Origin: Eretmocerus hayati
Lineage: Eukaryota > Arthropoda > Insecta > Hymenoptera > Aphelinidae
Assembly (NCBI GenBank): GCA_029851415.1
Contig: CM056742.1
Span: forward strand, 96,826,976-96,890,975
Length of the DNA stretch: 64,000 nt
Direction of reading: 5' to 3'
Positions within the stretch are counted from its first letter, which is position 1. Every line of letters begins with the position of its first letter. The translations under genes and the position numbers were made by a program. Shown here in pieces: positions 31,809-41,690 of the stretch. The notes under the pieces were generated by a model. It worked only from the letters and a program-made list of their open reading frames with translations. It was not told the origin of the DNA and did no database searches.

Positions 31809-33881
31809 ATGATACTTCTGAATTTCTTGTGGATTGGCGCCCTGTTTTTCAGAGTTATATCGGGTAATATGAACATAACTCATAAACTCACGCATATCTC
31901 GAAAAATCCAGGCATTTACTTCGAGTATTTTGGCGAGGGAAGAATAATCAAATCAGAATGGAGACTCTCGATAGTTATAAATTGTGATAAATTATTAGAG
32001 AAAAATGATTGGAAGGCGAAGCAATTGAAGGCTGTTAGAGAACGGTGTATTCGGAAATTAGCGGACTGTGACCGACTCATCCCTTTTGCAAAGTTAGAAA
32101 CTATGTTACACACCCTCGACGACTTACAATCAGACCTTACAGAATATTTTGTCATCCCGTCAGTGCCACAACCCGACTCAATTAAAGGGCACAATATAAG
32201 AAAGAGGGGCGCTCCTTTGGAAATAGTGGGATGGGTGAACCGCAAATTATTTAGGACTATGGACGCTGACGATCGTGACTTGATAACCAAACAAGTGAAT
32301 GACTTGTATGACAGAAACCAGAACATATCATTACTCGCATCAGAGAGCACGCATATATTAAGATCTGAATTAGATAACATTCACAAGTTCATGAATTTAC
32401 AGAAAAATGAAGTAGAAATATTACACAGCAAACTATCAAAGGATCTCGCTTCTTCATCAAACACCATAAACGAACTAACTCTCAGAGAGAATTTAGAGTT
32501 ATGGGTGACGGAATTTGAAATGGCCCTACAGCATTCTATTTCTTCATACAAAACTCTTGTCAATGCTATTGAGGTAACAGCAAGGGGGCACTTACATCCA
32601 CTGATGTTGAACCACGAGCAATTACAAGACATTTTACATGACGTTAAAAATTACAGAGCTGATCATGCCCTACCATGGGACAAAGAGAAAATCACCCCAG
32701 AATACCTCTTTTCGATATCAAAAACCTACGTGCACATAACACATCAAAAGCTTGTCGTAACTTTAACCTTCCCAATAGCAGATGCTACCCAATTTATGCA
32801 CTATAAAATTCACAGTTTGCCAACCCCGACAGAAGTAGTAAGAACTCAGAACTCATTCATTTCCATCATACCAGAATTCTCAGACATATTTGTATCAAAA
32901 AACTTTCGTACATACATTCTTTTTCGAGAGAACCAATTACAAGACTGCATAGACCGGAACCATACTACACTATGTGACGCTGTAGAACCGATACGAGTTA
33001 GTCACGCTGAAGATCCATGTGAATTTGAACTTTTAGCAAAAACGTCACCCGGCAACCTAAAATCATGTAATTACGTAATAACGTCGGCAAACACTCCCTA
33101 TTTCAAGAGATTACAATCTACAAATGAGTGGCTGTTTTCTACAACCATAGCTATACGTATGAGACTAATTTGTGCTGACGAATCCAAAACCGAAATTGTA
33201 CTCAACAGAACTGGCATTCTATCAATTAACGGACTATGCACGGCGCACGCTAGTAATTTCTCGCTTTTTGGAATCAATAAAATTGATATGGATTATTCAT
33301 TTTCCTATGAACCAGAATTCCAGCTGGATATCACAAGCCTTTTGTCCGAAGATACTCAGTCAGCACTAAAAGACGCGAATCACGAAATTTATGAAAGACT
33401 CGACGCCTGGTTATCAAACGGCGATTCAGTGGCATTAGGCGAGATAGAGAAACAATATAGAGAAGTAGCTAAACAAAAGAGAGTAATGAATACCTTCCAT
33501 AGCTATCTAGGAGCATCATTATGTTCGACTGTTGTAATAGCAATTGTTTTCTGCATATGTATCAGAAAAATAGAGAAATGCCTAAAATTGAGAAAAAACA
33601 AGAGACCAAACCCACCCTCTATCGTCCAAACAGACAACCCTCAACATTTGTCACAGAAGAGCACAGTACACAGGACAGTAACAAGACCACTATCACCACC
33701 CCCCCCCCCCCCCGCCATTCCAGAGTCTACTCCTGTGACCAAAGCCCTGGTACCCTTAATAACCTCATTACTCCCAGCCCTTCCTGAGAATACTCAACAA
33801 GAAACGTCATTTATACATGTTTCACCACAACTGCACCCACAATTATCTTTATTACCGACACAAGACGTAGACTATCCTTAA
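31809..33881 (+). CDS. env: Errantivirus envelope glycoprotein (baculovirus F-like)
   Basis: 690 codons without interruption from ATG 31809. Residues 1-19 form a hydrophobic signal peptide. A furin-type site RKRG at 131-134 is followed by a hydrophobic segment and WVNRKLFRTMDADD, the pattern of the fusion peptide and following helix of F-type envelope proteins of insect errantiviruses and baculoviruses, which mediate membrane fusion. A helical ectodomain follows, then a transmembrane segment at about 570-590 (ASLCSTVVIAIVFCICI) and a ~100-residue cytoplasmic tail with a poly-Pro run encoded by a C17 tract (33697-33714), a site prone to length error. In known errantiviruses env is made from a spliced RNA; I did not find splice sites here. 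Confidence 0.85.
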   Translation: MILLNFLWIGALFFRVISGNMNITHKLTHISKNPGIYFEYFGEGRIIKSEWRLSIVINCDKLLEKNDWKAKQLKAVRERCIRKLADCDRLIPFAKLETMLHTLDDLQSDLTEYFVIPSVPQPDSIKGHNIRKRGAPLEIVGWVNRKLFRTMDADDRDLITKQVNDLYDRNQNISLLASESTHILRSELDNIHKFMNLQKNEVEILHSKLSKDLASSSNTINELTLRENLELWVTEFEMALQHSISSYKTLVNAIEVTARGHLHPLMLNHEQLQDILHDVKNYRADHALPWDKEKITPEYLFSISKTYVHITHQKLVVTLTFPIADATQFMHYKIHSLPTPTEVVRTQNSFISIIPEFSDIFVSKNFRTYILFRENQLQDCIDRNHTTLCDAVEPIRVSHAEDPCEFELLAKTSPGNLKSCNYVITSANTPYFKRLQSTNEWLFSTTIAIRMRLICADESKTEIVLNRTGILSINGLCTAHASNFSLFGINKIDMDYSFSYEPEFQLDITSLLSEDTQSALKDANHEIYERLDAWLSNGDSVALGEIEKQYREVAKQKRVMNTFHSYLGASLCSTVVIAIVFCICIRKIEKCLKLRKNKRPNPPSIVQTDNPQHLSQKSTVHRTVTRPLSPPPPPPAIPESTPVTKALVPLITSLLPALPENTQQETSFIHVSPQLHPQLSLLPTQDVDYP

Positions 33882-34813
33882 GATCTTGACCGATGTCGAT
33901 CACGCATAACTCTTGCTGGCCATTTGGCCGCATATTGGAAATAACTCAACACCCAAGTGACGCGTATAAACGCTGACGACAGAAGTGACAACGTGCGATG
34001 TTCCAGATCATATATATTCAATTTTTCTCTTTCTTCTCGTAGAATTTTGAAGATGATATATGCATACATAATAGCATACGGAGGAAATGATGTTCTGCAC
34101 TCCCTCCAGATCATATTTGTTATGACTGTAGTTTATAATATTAGTAGTAATATTATTCAGATGTACGATCTAGAATTAATATCAGGGATTTTTCTTTTCA
34201 CGATGACCTAACAAAAAAAAAAAGCGAGTTTACCTGTAATTTCACAGAATTGTTTCGAATGGATTTTGAAATTCAAACAATTTGGAAATATATAAATATA
34301 GAAAAAAAATGAATATATATATATATATAATGATTAGTAAATAAATAAATAAATAAATAAATATATAAATAGATGAATAAATAAAACATATGTATGTTGT
34401 ATAGGGTTGCCATGATATGGATACTTCATGCATTTTGAATTTCAAAAAAAAAAAAAAAAAAATTGAAAATTTGAAAAAAAACTTGCCTTGGAGAATATAT
34501 ATGTATATATATACGTGTGTAAGTGGATTTATAAATTTATTATATGTATATATTATATCGTATAAGGCCGCCTTTAATTTCACGATAAGAGATGATGTAG
34601 TATTTATAACAAGATTATTCATGTAAAATAAAGGTTACTCGGAGGTATACAGTATTCAATCGCAACACGCAAAATTTACATAGGACACAATTTAGATATC
34701 GAACATATAAACGTCCATTTGTAATAATACATACACTTCACACACGATGTCCTGTGATTCAAATCTCCGCGCCACACCGCTAGTTGCCCGAGCAACCAAG
34801 AGATGGCGCCACC
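33882..34813. other. Errantivirus region between env and the additional frame
   Basis: Very AT-rich with microsatellites: (AT)n at 34315-34328, (AAAT)n at 34340-34385 and poly-A runs at 34444-34462. Upstream of the next ATG the composition becomes GC-richer (34760-34810). No open frame of note; a 3' splice site for the downstream frame would be expected here but I cannot single one out. Confidence 0.4.
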
Positions 34814-36145
34814 ATGGCCTTTTTACTCTCCCATGCAGCAACTGAGCAATTACTGACTGACTGCATGGAAATTGAACGTGGAACCTCGCCATGTGATAAT
34901 CAACAAGCAGCTACAGTAGAAGAATACAGCCGAGTTGCGATGGAGAAAAACTTAGGATCATTAAAAACCAATTTCGAAAGTGTAATCGCAAGTGTTGTAG
35001 AAGAGTGTAGGGTAGCGCAAGTGTTATGTGATGCAGCAAAACAAGATGTGCTCATGAAACGAAAAAAATTAGAGAACTCTGTTAAAATATATAGTGACTT
35101 TTTGCAGCTATATGGTGAAAATTCTAACGAAGATCTGGACTTATTATTATTAACAAAATCCGTCGAGACACAGACCATCATGGTGCCAGCCGAGGAAAAG
35201 TGCAATGTCGAAACTCAAACATCGAGCAAAGTGCGGGATGTGAGTATATCAGTGATCCCACTTATAGATTGTGAAATTTTTGAACCATATGAATACATTG
35301 GTATTCGCAAGAATAGCAATCCTACTGATAAAGAGGTGGACGAGGACACACCATCAAATCACCATGATAGCATTCCATATAATACATCAAACGTGGGAGA
35401 CGCACCACACAATTCCCAGATAAGTGCCAAAAGTTCCTTTAGTCCACGTGGTCAAGTTGTGGTGAACTACGACACTGAGCATGCCGCATCACGCATAACA
35501 GGTGCATCACGCGTAACTGCTAACCCAGCAGACGACACGCGAAATAGTGAGCCACCACGGGCCACGTTTCTCGCCAACCGGCACCCACCCACGCTCGCTC
35601 TCCCCGACTTGGTATATATCTCATCATCAAGCCCGTCATGCATAACGAAGAATCAAACAAATCATCAACAGGTAAATGAATTACTGGACGTGGAATTACC
35701 CATTTTGAGCTCGACTCCAGACATCGAGCAAAGAGCCTCATCATCAAATGGGAAGTCTTCCATTAAAGTAATTAGTGATGTATCACTGCCGCAAGATCAA
35801 TGGATCACACTCGTACCAGGACCACATTATGAGCTCATATCTCCTGAACCCGAGGCAGAAATGAGCGAAGATTTAATTTCATTCGATTTCTCGGGTCAGA
35901 AATCAATTTCAAGTTACGCCGAAAATGAAGGAGCCACAGAACGTGAAAAAGGAGATTTAATGCCAGCTACATCGAAGGAAAATGGCATGAATTTTGATAT
36001 TGACGATTCAAAAAAAATTAGGATAAGACAACAAAATAGGATACGAGCCAGAATATATAGGGAACGGAAAAAGGCAGGTGAAACAAGTGAAAGTTGGTGC
36101 TATTTGTGCAAGCATGCTCACGCAATATCGCCGACTAGAAATTAG
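34814..36145 (+). CDS. Additional errantivirus reading frame (ORF4), unknown function
   Basis: 443 codons from ATG 34814, whose context GCCACCATGG is an ideal initiation consensus; another ATG 11 bases upstream (34803) is out of frame. The N-terminal ~110 residues are helical with an MEKNLGSLKTNFESVIASVV type coiled region; the middle ~250 are Ser/Thr/Pro-rich and acidic. The C-terminus is strongly basic (RIRQQNRIRARIYRERKKAG) followed by WCYLCKHAHA, a Cys/His cluster. I do not recognise the family. A 124-bp tandem duplication (36017-36264) shifts the frame inside this C-terminus; without it the frame would end near 36290 after one more Cys and His. It could be a nucleic-acid-binding accessory protein, but this is inference. 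Confidence 0.6.
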   Translation: MAFLLSHAATEQLLTDCMEIERGTSPCDNQQAATVEEYSRVAMEKNLGSLKTNFESVIASVVEECRVAQVLCDAAKQDVLMKRKKLENSVKIYSDFLQLYGENSNEDLDLLLLTKSVETQTIMVPAEEKCNVETQTSSKVRDVSISVIPLIDCEIFEPYEYIGIRKNSNPTDKEVDEDTPSNHHDSIPYNTSNVGDAPHNSQISAKSSFSPRGQVVVNYDTEHAASRITGASRVTANPADDTRNSEPPRATFLANRHPPTLALPDLVYISSSSPSCITKNQTNHQQVNELLDVELPILSSTPDIEQRASSSNGKSSIKVISDVSLPQDQWITLVPGPHYELISPEPEAEMSEDLISFDFSGQKSISSYAENEGATEREKGDLMPATSKENGMNFDIDDSKKIRIRQQNRIRARIYRERKKAGETSESWCYLCKHAHAISPTRN

Positions 36146-36264
36146 GATAAGACAACAAAATAGGATACGAGCCAGAATATATAGGGAACGGAAAAAGGCA
36201 GGTGAAACAAGTGAAAGTTGGTGCTATTTGTGCAAGCATGCTCACGCAATATCGCCGACTAGAT
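36017..36264. repeat. 124-bp tandem duplication in the additional errantivirus frame
   Basis: Two head-to-tail copies (36017-36140 and 36141-36264) appear identical by eye. 124 is not a multiple of three, so the duplication frameshifts the C-terminus of the frame above. Confidence 0.9.
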
Positions 36265-36446
36265 GGGCAAAATGCAGATTTCATGCCTGAGGAAGAACGA
36301 TGTAAGAACTTTCCAGTGCAAAAGTTGTAAGAATCACATTAAACGCATGACACAAAATACACCTTTACAGCTTTGAGTAATCGGGTCATTTGGGAGGTTG
36401 GACCACTGCGCCCCTGCTGGATGCATTCCCGGGACGGGAATGGTCT

Positions 36447-37117
36447 AGGGGGGAAGATGTGGCGTCCCGCCATTCCGAGGTGCCCCAATTACCCAAAGAA
36501 GTTGTGAATTGCTGATTTGCGATTGAGGATTGCTTCTCTTTTGAGTAACCTCTACTTAATTAAGCAATCAGAATTATGAAGACAGGTTGATTCAGCGCAT
36601 TGTTGTCGCCGTGCGCGTAACCCACAGTAACTCCGAGTTACGCGCACGGCCAGAAAAACAGGTCGAATTTCATAACCACAAAGCTATAAAAATTGAGTGT
36701 TAACAGCAGTTAATCGATCAGTCTTGAAACGTTACTCGTAAACTCACGCGCAGATTTTACCCAAGTGTTGAGCACGACAGAGTAAATTTCTAAGTGAGAG
36801 ACTGAGTCGACTGAATCCCGCCGCGTATCTCCGGCGTCATCCCGAGAACGAGCTAATCAACCTGTCTATCAGCCTCCAGGATATCTTGACCCGCAGAGCT
36901 GGGAATCCTCGAGTAGAATTTAGTATCAACATAATTGTAAGTCTAAGAAAATCTACCATTCATGTTTAGTATATTAAATCTATCATTGTTACCTTTGTAT
37001 TGTCCAATTCAAAATTAGCATATAAATCGAATTATTCTCAAATTAATATTTATTAATTAAATTGACCTTCTCCCTGATGATTAATATGCATATTTCATTT
37101 TTTAAAATTTGAACGAT

Positions 37118-37148
<31 letters not shown>

Positions 37149-37282
37149 CTTTTCTACATTGTCTACTTGTCTACATTTCTGAATAAGGTGAGTGCAACAG
37201 GGCAGTCCGCCCTTCAATGTCCAAAAACCCACTCTAAAATAAATATATTTGTTACCCGGACCCACCAGGTCCGGTCATAACA
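36447..37282 (+). repeat. Errantivirus polypurine tract and 3' LTR
   Basis: Polypurine tract AGGGGGGAAGA at 36447-36457 directly precedes the LTR at 36458-37282. The LTR matches the 5' LTR except for about a dozen substitutions and a shorter (TA)n run at 37119-37148. It is followed by the duplicated GCCT at 37283-37286. Confidence 0.9.
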
Positions 37283-38451
37283 GCCTCATAGCTGAGTCCT
37301 TTAGGTTTGGGATCATCTGGGTGATTGGTTCGGTAATTTTCCTCGTGCTCAAAATTTCTTTCTTTCACACTTGGGCAATGATGGCTGATGGCCGCGAAAG
37401 AAGCAGGTCTCTTATCTTCCTCAGTCAGAGACGTGACACCTGGCAAGGAATCGTGAGCCCGAACAAGATCCTCAAAACGCTCTATAAACTGGACAGCGCT
37501 CTCTTTACTAGGTTCAAATCTGAGATGGTAAAGCTTGTATTTTGCCGACTCGTCAGTTGTTTTATTCTCGCCCAGTTTTTCATTCCTCAAAATTGTCAGT
37601 ATCTCAATCGGATCGGTTTTGCCCGTGATTCTATTTTGGTAACACTCATCGATTCTATTAAAAGTGATATCGGTAATGAAATCTTTATCTATCTCGGAAA
37701 TGGGTTCGTTTAATTTCAAACTTCTATCCAGGCAGTAAATGTTATGAGACTTTAATTCTAGCTGCAGTTTGTCCTTGAATGAATCCCATTTCATGTCCTT
37801 AGTCAGTGAATGATTTCGCTTGATCAAGTTTCGTGGCTTCAGGGTGCTAATGCCTGCATGCGAAGGCTCAAAGCTGACAGCTGTAGGCGCGAGAGGTGAT
37901 GGTTGGGGCTGAGGAGTAGAAATGTCTGATTCAGTCGTCGGAGATTGTTGTGGGAGCAAGGATAGATCTATAATATGAGTCTGAGCTGTGGATTCATAAG
38001 TTTGTGTCTGTGAGGCGGATGATGATGTGGCTGCCAAGGCTGACTCTAAGTTGCGGACACGGAGACTCAAATCATTCAAAGATGAACAGTTGGATGAGGC
38101 CGTACTAGCAAGATTCTGAACCGTATCGTGAAGCGATTTGTTCGACTTTACTTGGATTTCGAGCATGCTACGAACTTCCCCCCGGAGGGGGGACATTTCG
38201 GAGTTGACATTGCTAGACTCTTTCATTGCAGGACCGGGAATGTTCGAGGTCAGCGCCTGACCTCCTCCATTGTTGTCCGCTATTGGACTGGACGACTCGG
38301 CTGCGAGATTCAGCAGAGGAATATGCACCGGTTGGATTTGTATAATTCGAGGACCTCGTCTCGAAAAATCCATCGGGGTGTCTTGGGGAGGCTCTTGTAC
38401 TTCAGAGCTTGGTGCTTCGTCGTGATCAAGCCGGTTTTGTGTTCGAGGCAT
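37283..38451 (-). pseudogene. copia Gag, N-terminal and capsid part
   Basis: Begins at the ATG complementary to 38449-38451. The first ~190 residues are Pro/Ser/Gln-rich (with SPLAPTAVSFEPSHAG) and unusually long for copia. A capsid-like region follows from about residue 200 (KDKLQLELKSHNIYCLDRSL, TEEDKRPASFAAISHH). It runs to 37283, where the errantivirus interrupts it, and continues as the zinc-knuckle part at 24168-23589. The whole Gag would be 582 residues with no stop, although the frame shift near 23670 then separates it from the protease. Confidence 0.8.
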
Positions 38452-40403
38452 CAAAAAACCACTGCCCTTGGCTACCCATGTGGGTACCGCGAGCTTAACG
38501 CTTTCCCATATTTCCGTGGTGGAAAGCCCCTCTTGGCGAGCTGTGAAGAATTTTATGGTTACCCCTCATATAACTCGCAAGGATACCTGAACGGTGCTCC
38601 TAATCAAGACCACTGGTATCAGAAGGCCGTAGTTGGAACGGGCAAAGCTGCACATATCCGAACACAAGGTTATGCACGGAGTCACCCTAGTCATCCATGA
38701 GATGGCACGCACCGTACAAACCAAACCCAAAAACGACCCAGCAAGATTTTTCGGCGTCGTGTTAGCCAACATTTTTCAAGAGGGAAGAATCTCAAATCAA
38801 AACATATCCAATCCAGGATATTGTATCACAACCCCAATATGAAATTTCTGATTCAAATGGCCATCGATTAGGGGATTTTTCAGATGAGGTTATGTTCAAT
38901 ACACGCCTAGTTTGTATACGTCAAAGGTCTCTGACGCAACAAGGATGAATTCATCATTCTCAATTCGCACGACGATGTCCTCGCCTGCATGTTTGTTTTC
39001 AAGCTCGAACTTCGTTTCGCAGTGTTCAATGAATTTTGCTAACGCACTGTCTGAACCTAAACAGAACAGAAGTTGTTTGTCATTTTCTCGAATCCACGAG
39101 ATTTTATGTGATTCTCGAATCCACGAGATTTGACAACTATTTCAAATCCACGAAATTTTATGAAGTTCTCGAATCCACGAGATTTTGCAGATAGTTTCGG
39201 TTACGGACTGGCACTAGCAAAAGTTCCGAATTTTATGTCAGGACTGATGACAGACCTGTATTTCGCAAAGACAATTCAAGTTCACCATGGATTGTTCAGC
39301 AACTCAAGTTTTCGGATCCATCTTCGTCAATTATTTAGAAAATGTCTCAAAATTTCTCAGATTATTCATACTTCTATTTCCAATTCGTCATGAATTCCAT
39401 ATTCGGAATAATTATCATCAATATGAACAAATTACTATTATAATGATCGATCAAAATTATTTAGGTCTGAAAATTTATATCATCATCTATTTCTACTCTG
39501 AAATAAATATTTCATCAATAAATAGTAGGCAGCTTCAAAGTCTAGTCCATAATTCTGTGCTGTGATTCGATATGATAGTTATAGGGCAGCATCGTCCATT
39601 TGAATCGTTCGCGCCATCAAATTTCCTGAAAATATGCTTAGCCAATTTGCATCGGGCCTAAGGCCTCGTGAGGCCACCTTTGCGGCTCACTTCATACCTC
39701 ACTACAAATGAGGCCCTAAGGTTTCTCCTCTCCTCTCCCGCTTGCTCTTTCGGAGGATGCCAATCGGCCCCAAAATGGCCGTTCTCCAACCGACGCCGAT
39801 TCAAACAAACAAAGGCCGACGCTGCGCCTCTCGGCGACGGCGTCCAGGTATACCGGCCGTGTACGCGGCGCGGGTGTACGCCTCGATCATGAGAATTACT
39901 GAATGAGGCCCCGCGGAGCTATGAAAAATGCCGCGTACACTGATACGAGCGAACGAGTGGGAGAGAGAGAGAGAGACATATATAGCCAGCGTTTGCTTAT
40001 GTATAGCACCAGGATTCACTGCGCGACGACAATGCGTGCGCTTTTCACAATTCACCGGCGGTGCGGTTACCCGGACCCACTAAAGCGGCGACCTGCCACG
40101 AGCTGCTGGTGCCCAGGGCTGCACTGGAACCGGCGCTGGGGGCGAGTGCTGCGGACCGGGTGGCTTCCTCGTCGGCAATGATATTGCTCGCCGACGACGC
40201 TCGGGATCGGTGGAACGTGGCTGTCCGTGCTCTCCGCCGGCACGTCTCGTTGCACCAGGTTCTCGATCAACGGCTGTACAGCGGTGACCAAACAGCAAGC
40301 CCGTGCGATGGGCCTGTGGCGTGACAGCGACGCAACAAAGACGCGTTCAACGCGGAACCTCGCACAGCACAGTTTCTCGTGGTTCTTTTTCACAGTTTAA
40401 CAC
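38452..40403 (-). other. copia 2-kb leader with unexplained open segments
   Basis: Between the gag ATG and the primer-binding site lie about 1,950 bp, much longer than usual for copia. A minus-strand frame at about 39105-38913 is open and protein-like (FIEHCETKFELENKHAGED, then VVRIENDEFILVASETFDV). A GC-rich block at 39720-40330 has GAGAGA and TATATA elements near 39963-39982 and is coding-neutral. No target duplication or terminal repeats were found to prove a further insertion. It may hold regulatory sequence, a captured host segment or an additional gene. Confidence 0.45.
39082..39188. repeat. 27-bp minisatellite (4 units) in the copia leader
   Basis: Four units of about 27-28 bp repeat CTCGAATCCACGAGATTT, which is itself a short palindrome (TCTCGAATCCACGAGA). 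On the minus strand they encode KISWIRE-type peptides, continuous with the protein-like frame at 39105-38913 for the first two units. Confidence 0.75.
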
Positions 40404-40433
40404 GCGCAGTGCAAGCGTGCTGGGCCCATAACC
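40404..40433 (-). promoter_or_regulatory. copia primer-binding site (initiator tRNA-Met 5' half)
   Basis: Immediately inside the 5' LTR the plus strand ends ...GCGTGCTGGGCCCATAACC. From 40404 to 40433 it matches nucleotides 10-39 of insect initiator tRNA-Met as I remember it, with one difference. Drosophila copia is primed by the 39-nt 5' fragment of that tRNA, cleaved in the anticodon loop, and the match here ends at the same nucleotide. Confidence 0.88.
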
Positions 40434-40663
40434 TGTTGGGGTTATGGGTTCACGGGCAAGCCCACGAAAAACACAGGGGTACAGTAAAACACTATTTATT
40501 GTTCGAAAGTGTAGGGAGCGTAGCGACACACGAAGCGATCGCTGCAAAGTACTCAAACGCACTGAAGAATGGCCGCCGGCGACGCTCGCGCAGCGACGCC
40601 ACCAAGCGGCCCGGGCGCCATGTTCTGGGCCCGAGCGGGGGATTTGAATCCGCAAATTCAACA
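40434..40663 (-). repeat. copia 5' LTR
   Basis: 230 bp, TGTTG...CAACA, about 98% identical to 19350-19579, followed by the target duplication GTAAA at 40664-40668. Confidence 0.9.
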
Positions 40664-40668
40664 GTAAA

Positions 40669-41461
40669 AATAACTCAAAAAAATGCAAAAACATCGCACA
40701 TGTCAAAGTTTTACCATATAGTGTCCTTATTCCATAGGGTATAGAAAGAATGCGGATATTTAATCAGCGCTATCATTAGTCACATTGTATCACAGGTATG
40801 ATTCGTCAATATATGGAGCAAAACATCAGGTACATATAGTTTCAACTTACAGTGAAAATTACCACACTCCATTTTGCTGGGAGTGCTCATTGAAGAACTT
40901 CTGGAACAATTGAGGAGCCTAGGGTGTCGAGCTTGAACATGTGGAGTTTCATAGAGAGTTTGAAAGAAAGTAAGAGGGTGGATTGCACAGGAGAGGAGGA
41001 AGAGAGTTCCTGCTGAGAGTTCCTTCCCGAAGAGCAGTAGATGCTGATAACTCAGATGGAATTTGCTCAGAGAATGACTAATCTCGTATCTGAGCATGCA
41101 TACAATTGTGAAGTATTGCCAAGAGGCTCATAGCCGATGAGAAATGACATCTCTAATACAACTGAATTGATAGCAGAGTTCTGCGGGGTAGTTCCGTGAG
41201 TGAGGAGCGCAGTATAGTCATTCTGGAAATCTATTTGCAATCAAAAGGAGTCCCATGGGCTTTCAACTCGGAAGTAACGACTGAAAATTTGTCGAGGGTA
41301 GTTTATTTTCGAGCAAATCGATAGAGACGAGAGTATTTGTAACTAAAACCTTTGTCAAAGGTGTTATAAGCAAATGATTTATTTCCGTGTATTTTAGCTT
41401 TCGGAGTGATGGAGAGTCACTCAAGAGACTTTTACCGACTTCTCGATTGTCCTCCTCCGTT
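40669..41461. other. No gene seen
   Basis: Flank of the copia insertion. Open frames are short and lack motifs. It adjoins the satellite-containing repeat and may be part of it. Confidence 0.3.
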
Positions 41462-41690
41462 TTGGGATCGCTCATCCCTTGACATAATCCCTGTTCCGGG
41501 CGATCGCAGATTTGATTACCTTCCTAATATTTAAGAGTTATTCATCCCCTGAGCTAGTTCCTGGTTCGGGCATTGACGGGATCAGTTGACTTTCTAAAAT
41601 TTGAGATTGTTTCATCACCCGACGTAGTTCCTGGCTCGGGTATTCACGGGTTCAAACTCTTTTCAAAACTGTAATTGCCATTTCTATCGA
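41462..41690 (+). repeat. 70-bp satellite, three units
   Basis: Units with GTTCCTGGTTCGGGCATT, CGGGTTC and TTTGAGATTGTTTCATC phrases at about 65-70-bp spacing, the same family as 42640-43265 and the inverse of 17085-17356. Confidence 0.65.

Larger units (their letters stand above)
24173..37282 (+). mobile_element. Errantivirus (gypsy-type endogenous retrovirus), complete
   Basis: 13,110 bp with LTRs of 843 bp (24173-25015) and 825 bp (36458-37282), TG...CA ends, and a 4-bp target duplication GCCT (24169-24172, 37283-37286) typical of gypsy-like elements. Order: LTR, leader, gag, protease-RT-RNase H, long linker, integrase, env, an additional frame, polypurine tract, LTR. It inserted into copia gag in the opposite orientation. 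Gag, pol and the additional frame carry lesions; env is open. About a dozen LTR substitutions (~1.5%), plus different TA-repeat lengths, imply a fairly young insertion. Confidence 0.93.
19350..40663 (-). mobile_element. copia (Ty1/copia) retrotransposon, split by nested errantivirus
   Basis: Two 230-bp LTRs (19350-19579 and 40434-40663) begin TGTTG and end CAACA, differ at about 5 positions, and are flanked by the 5-bp duplication GTAAA (19345-19349, 40664-40668). The element reads on the minus strand: PBS, a 2-kb leader, gag, protease, integrase, reverse transcriptase and RNase H in copia order. Without the 13.1-kb errantivirus it would be ~8.2 kb, long for copia (about 5 kb), the excess being the leader. 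Frameshifts near 23670, 21800 and 21460 and a TGA near 22436 inactivate it. Confidence 0.92.
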
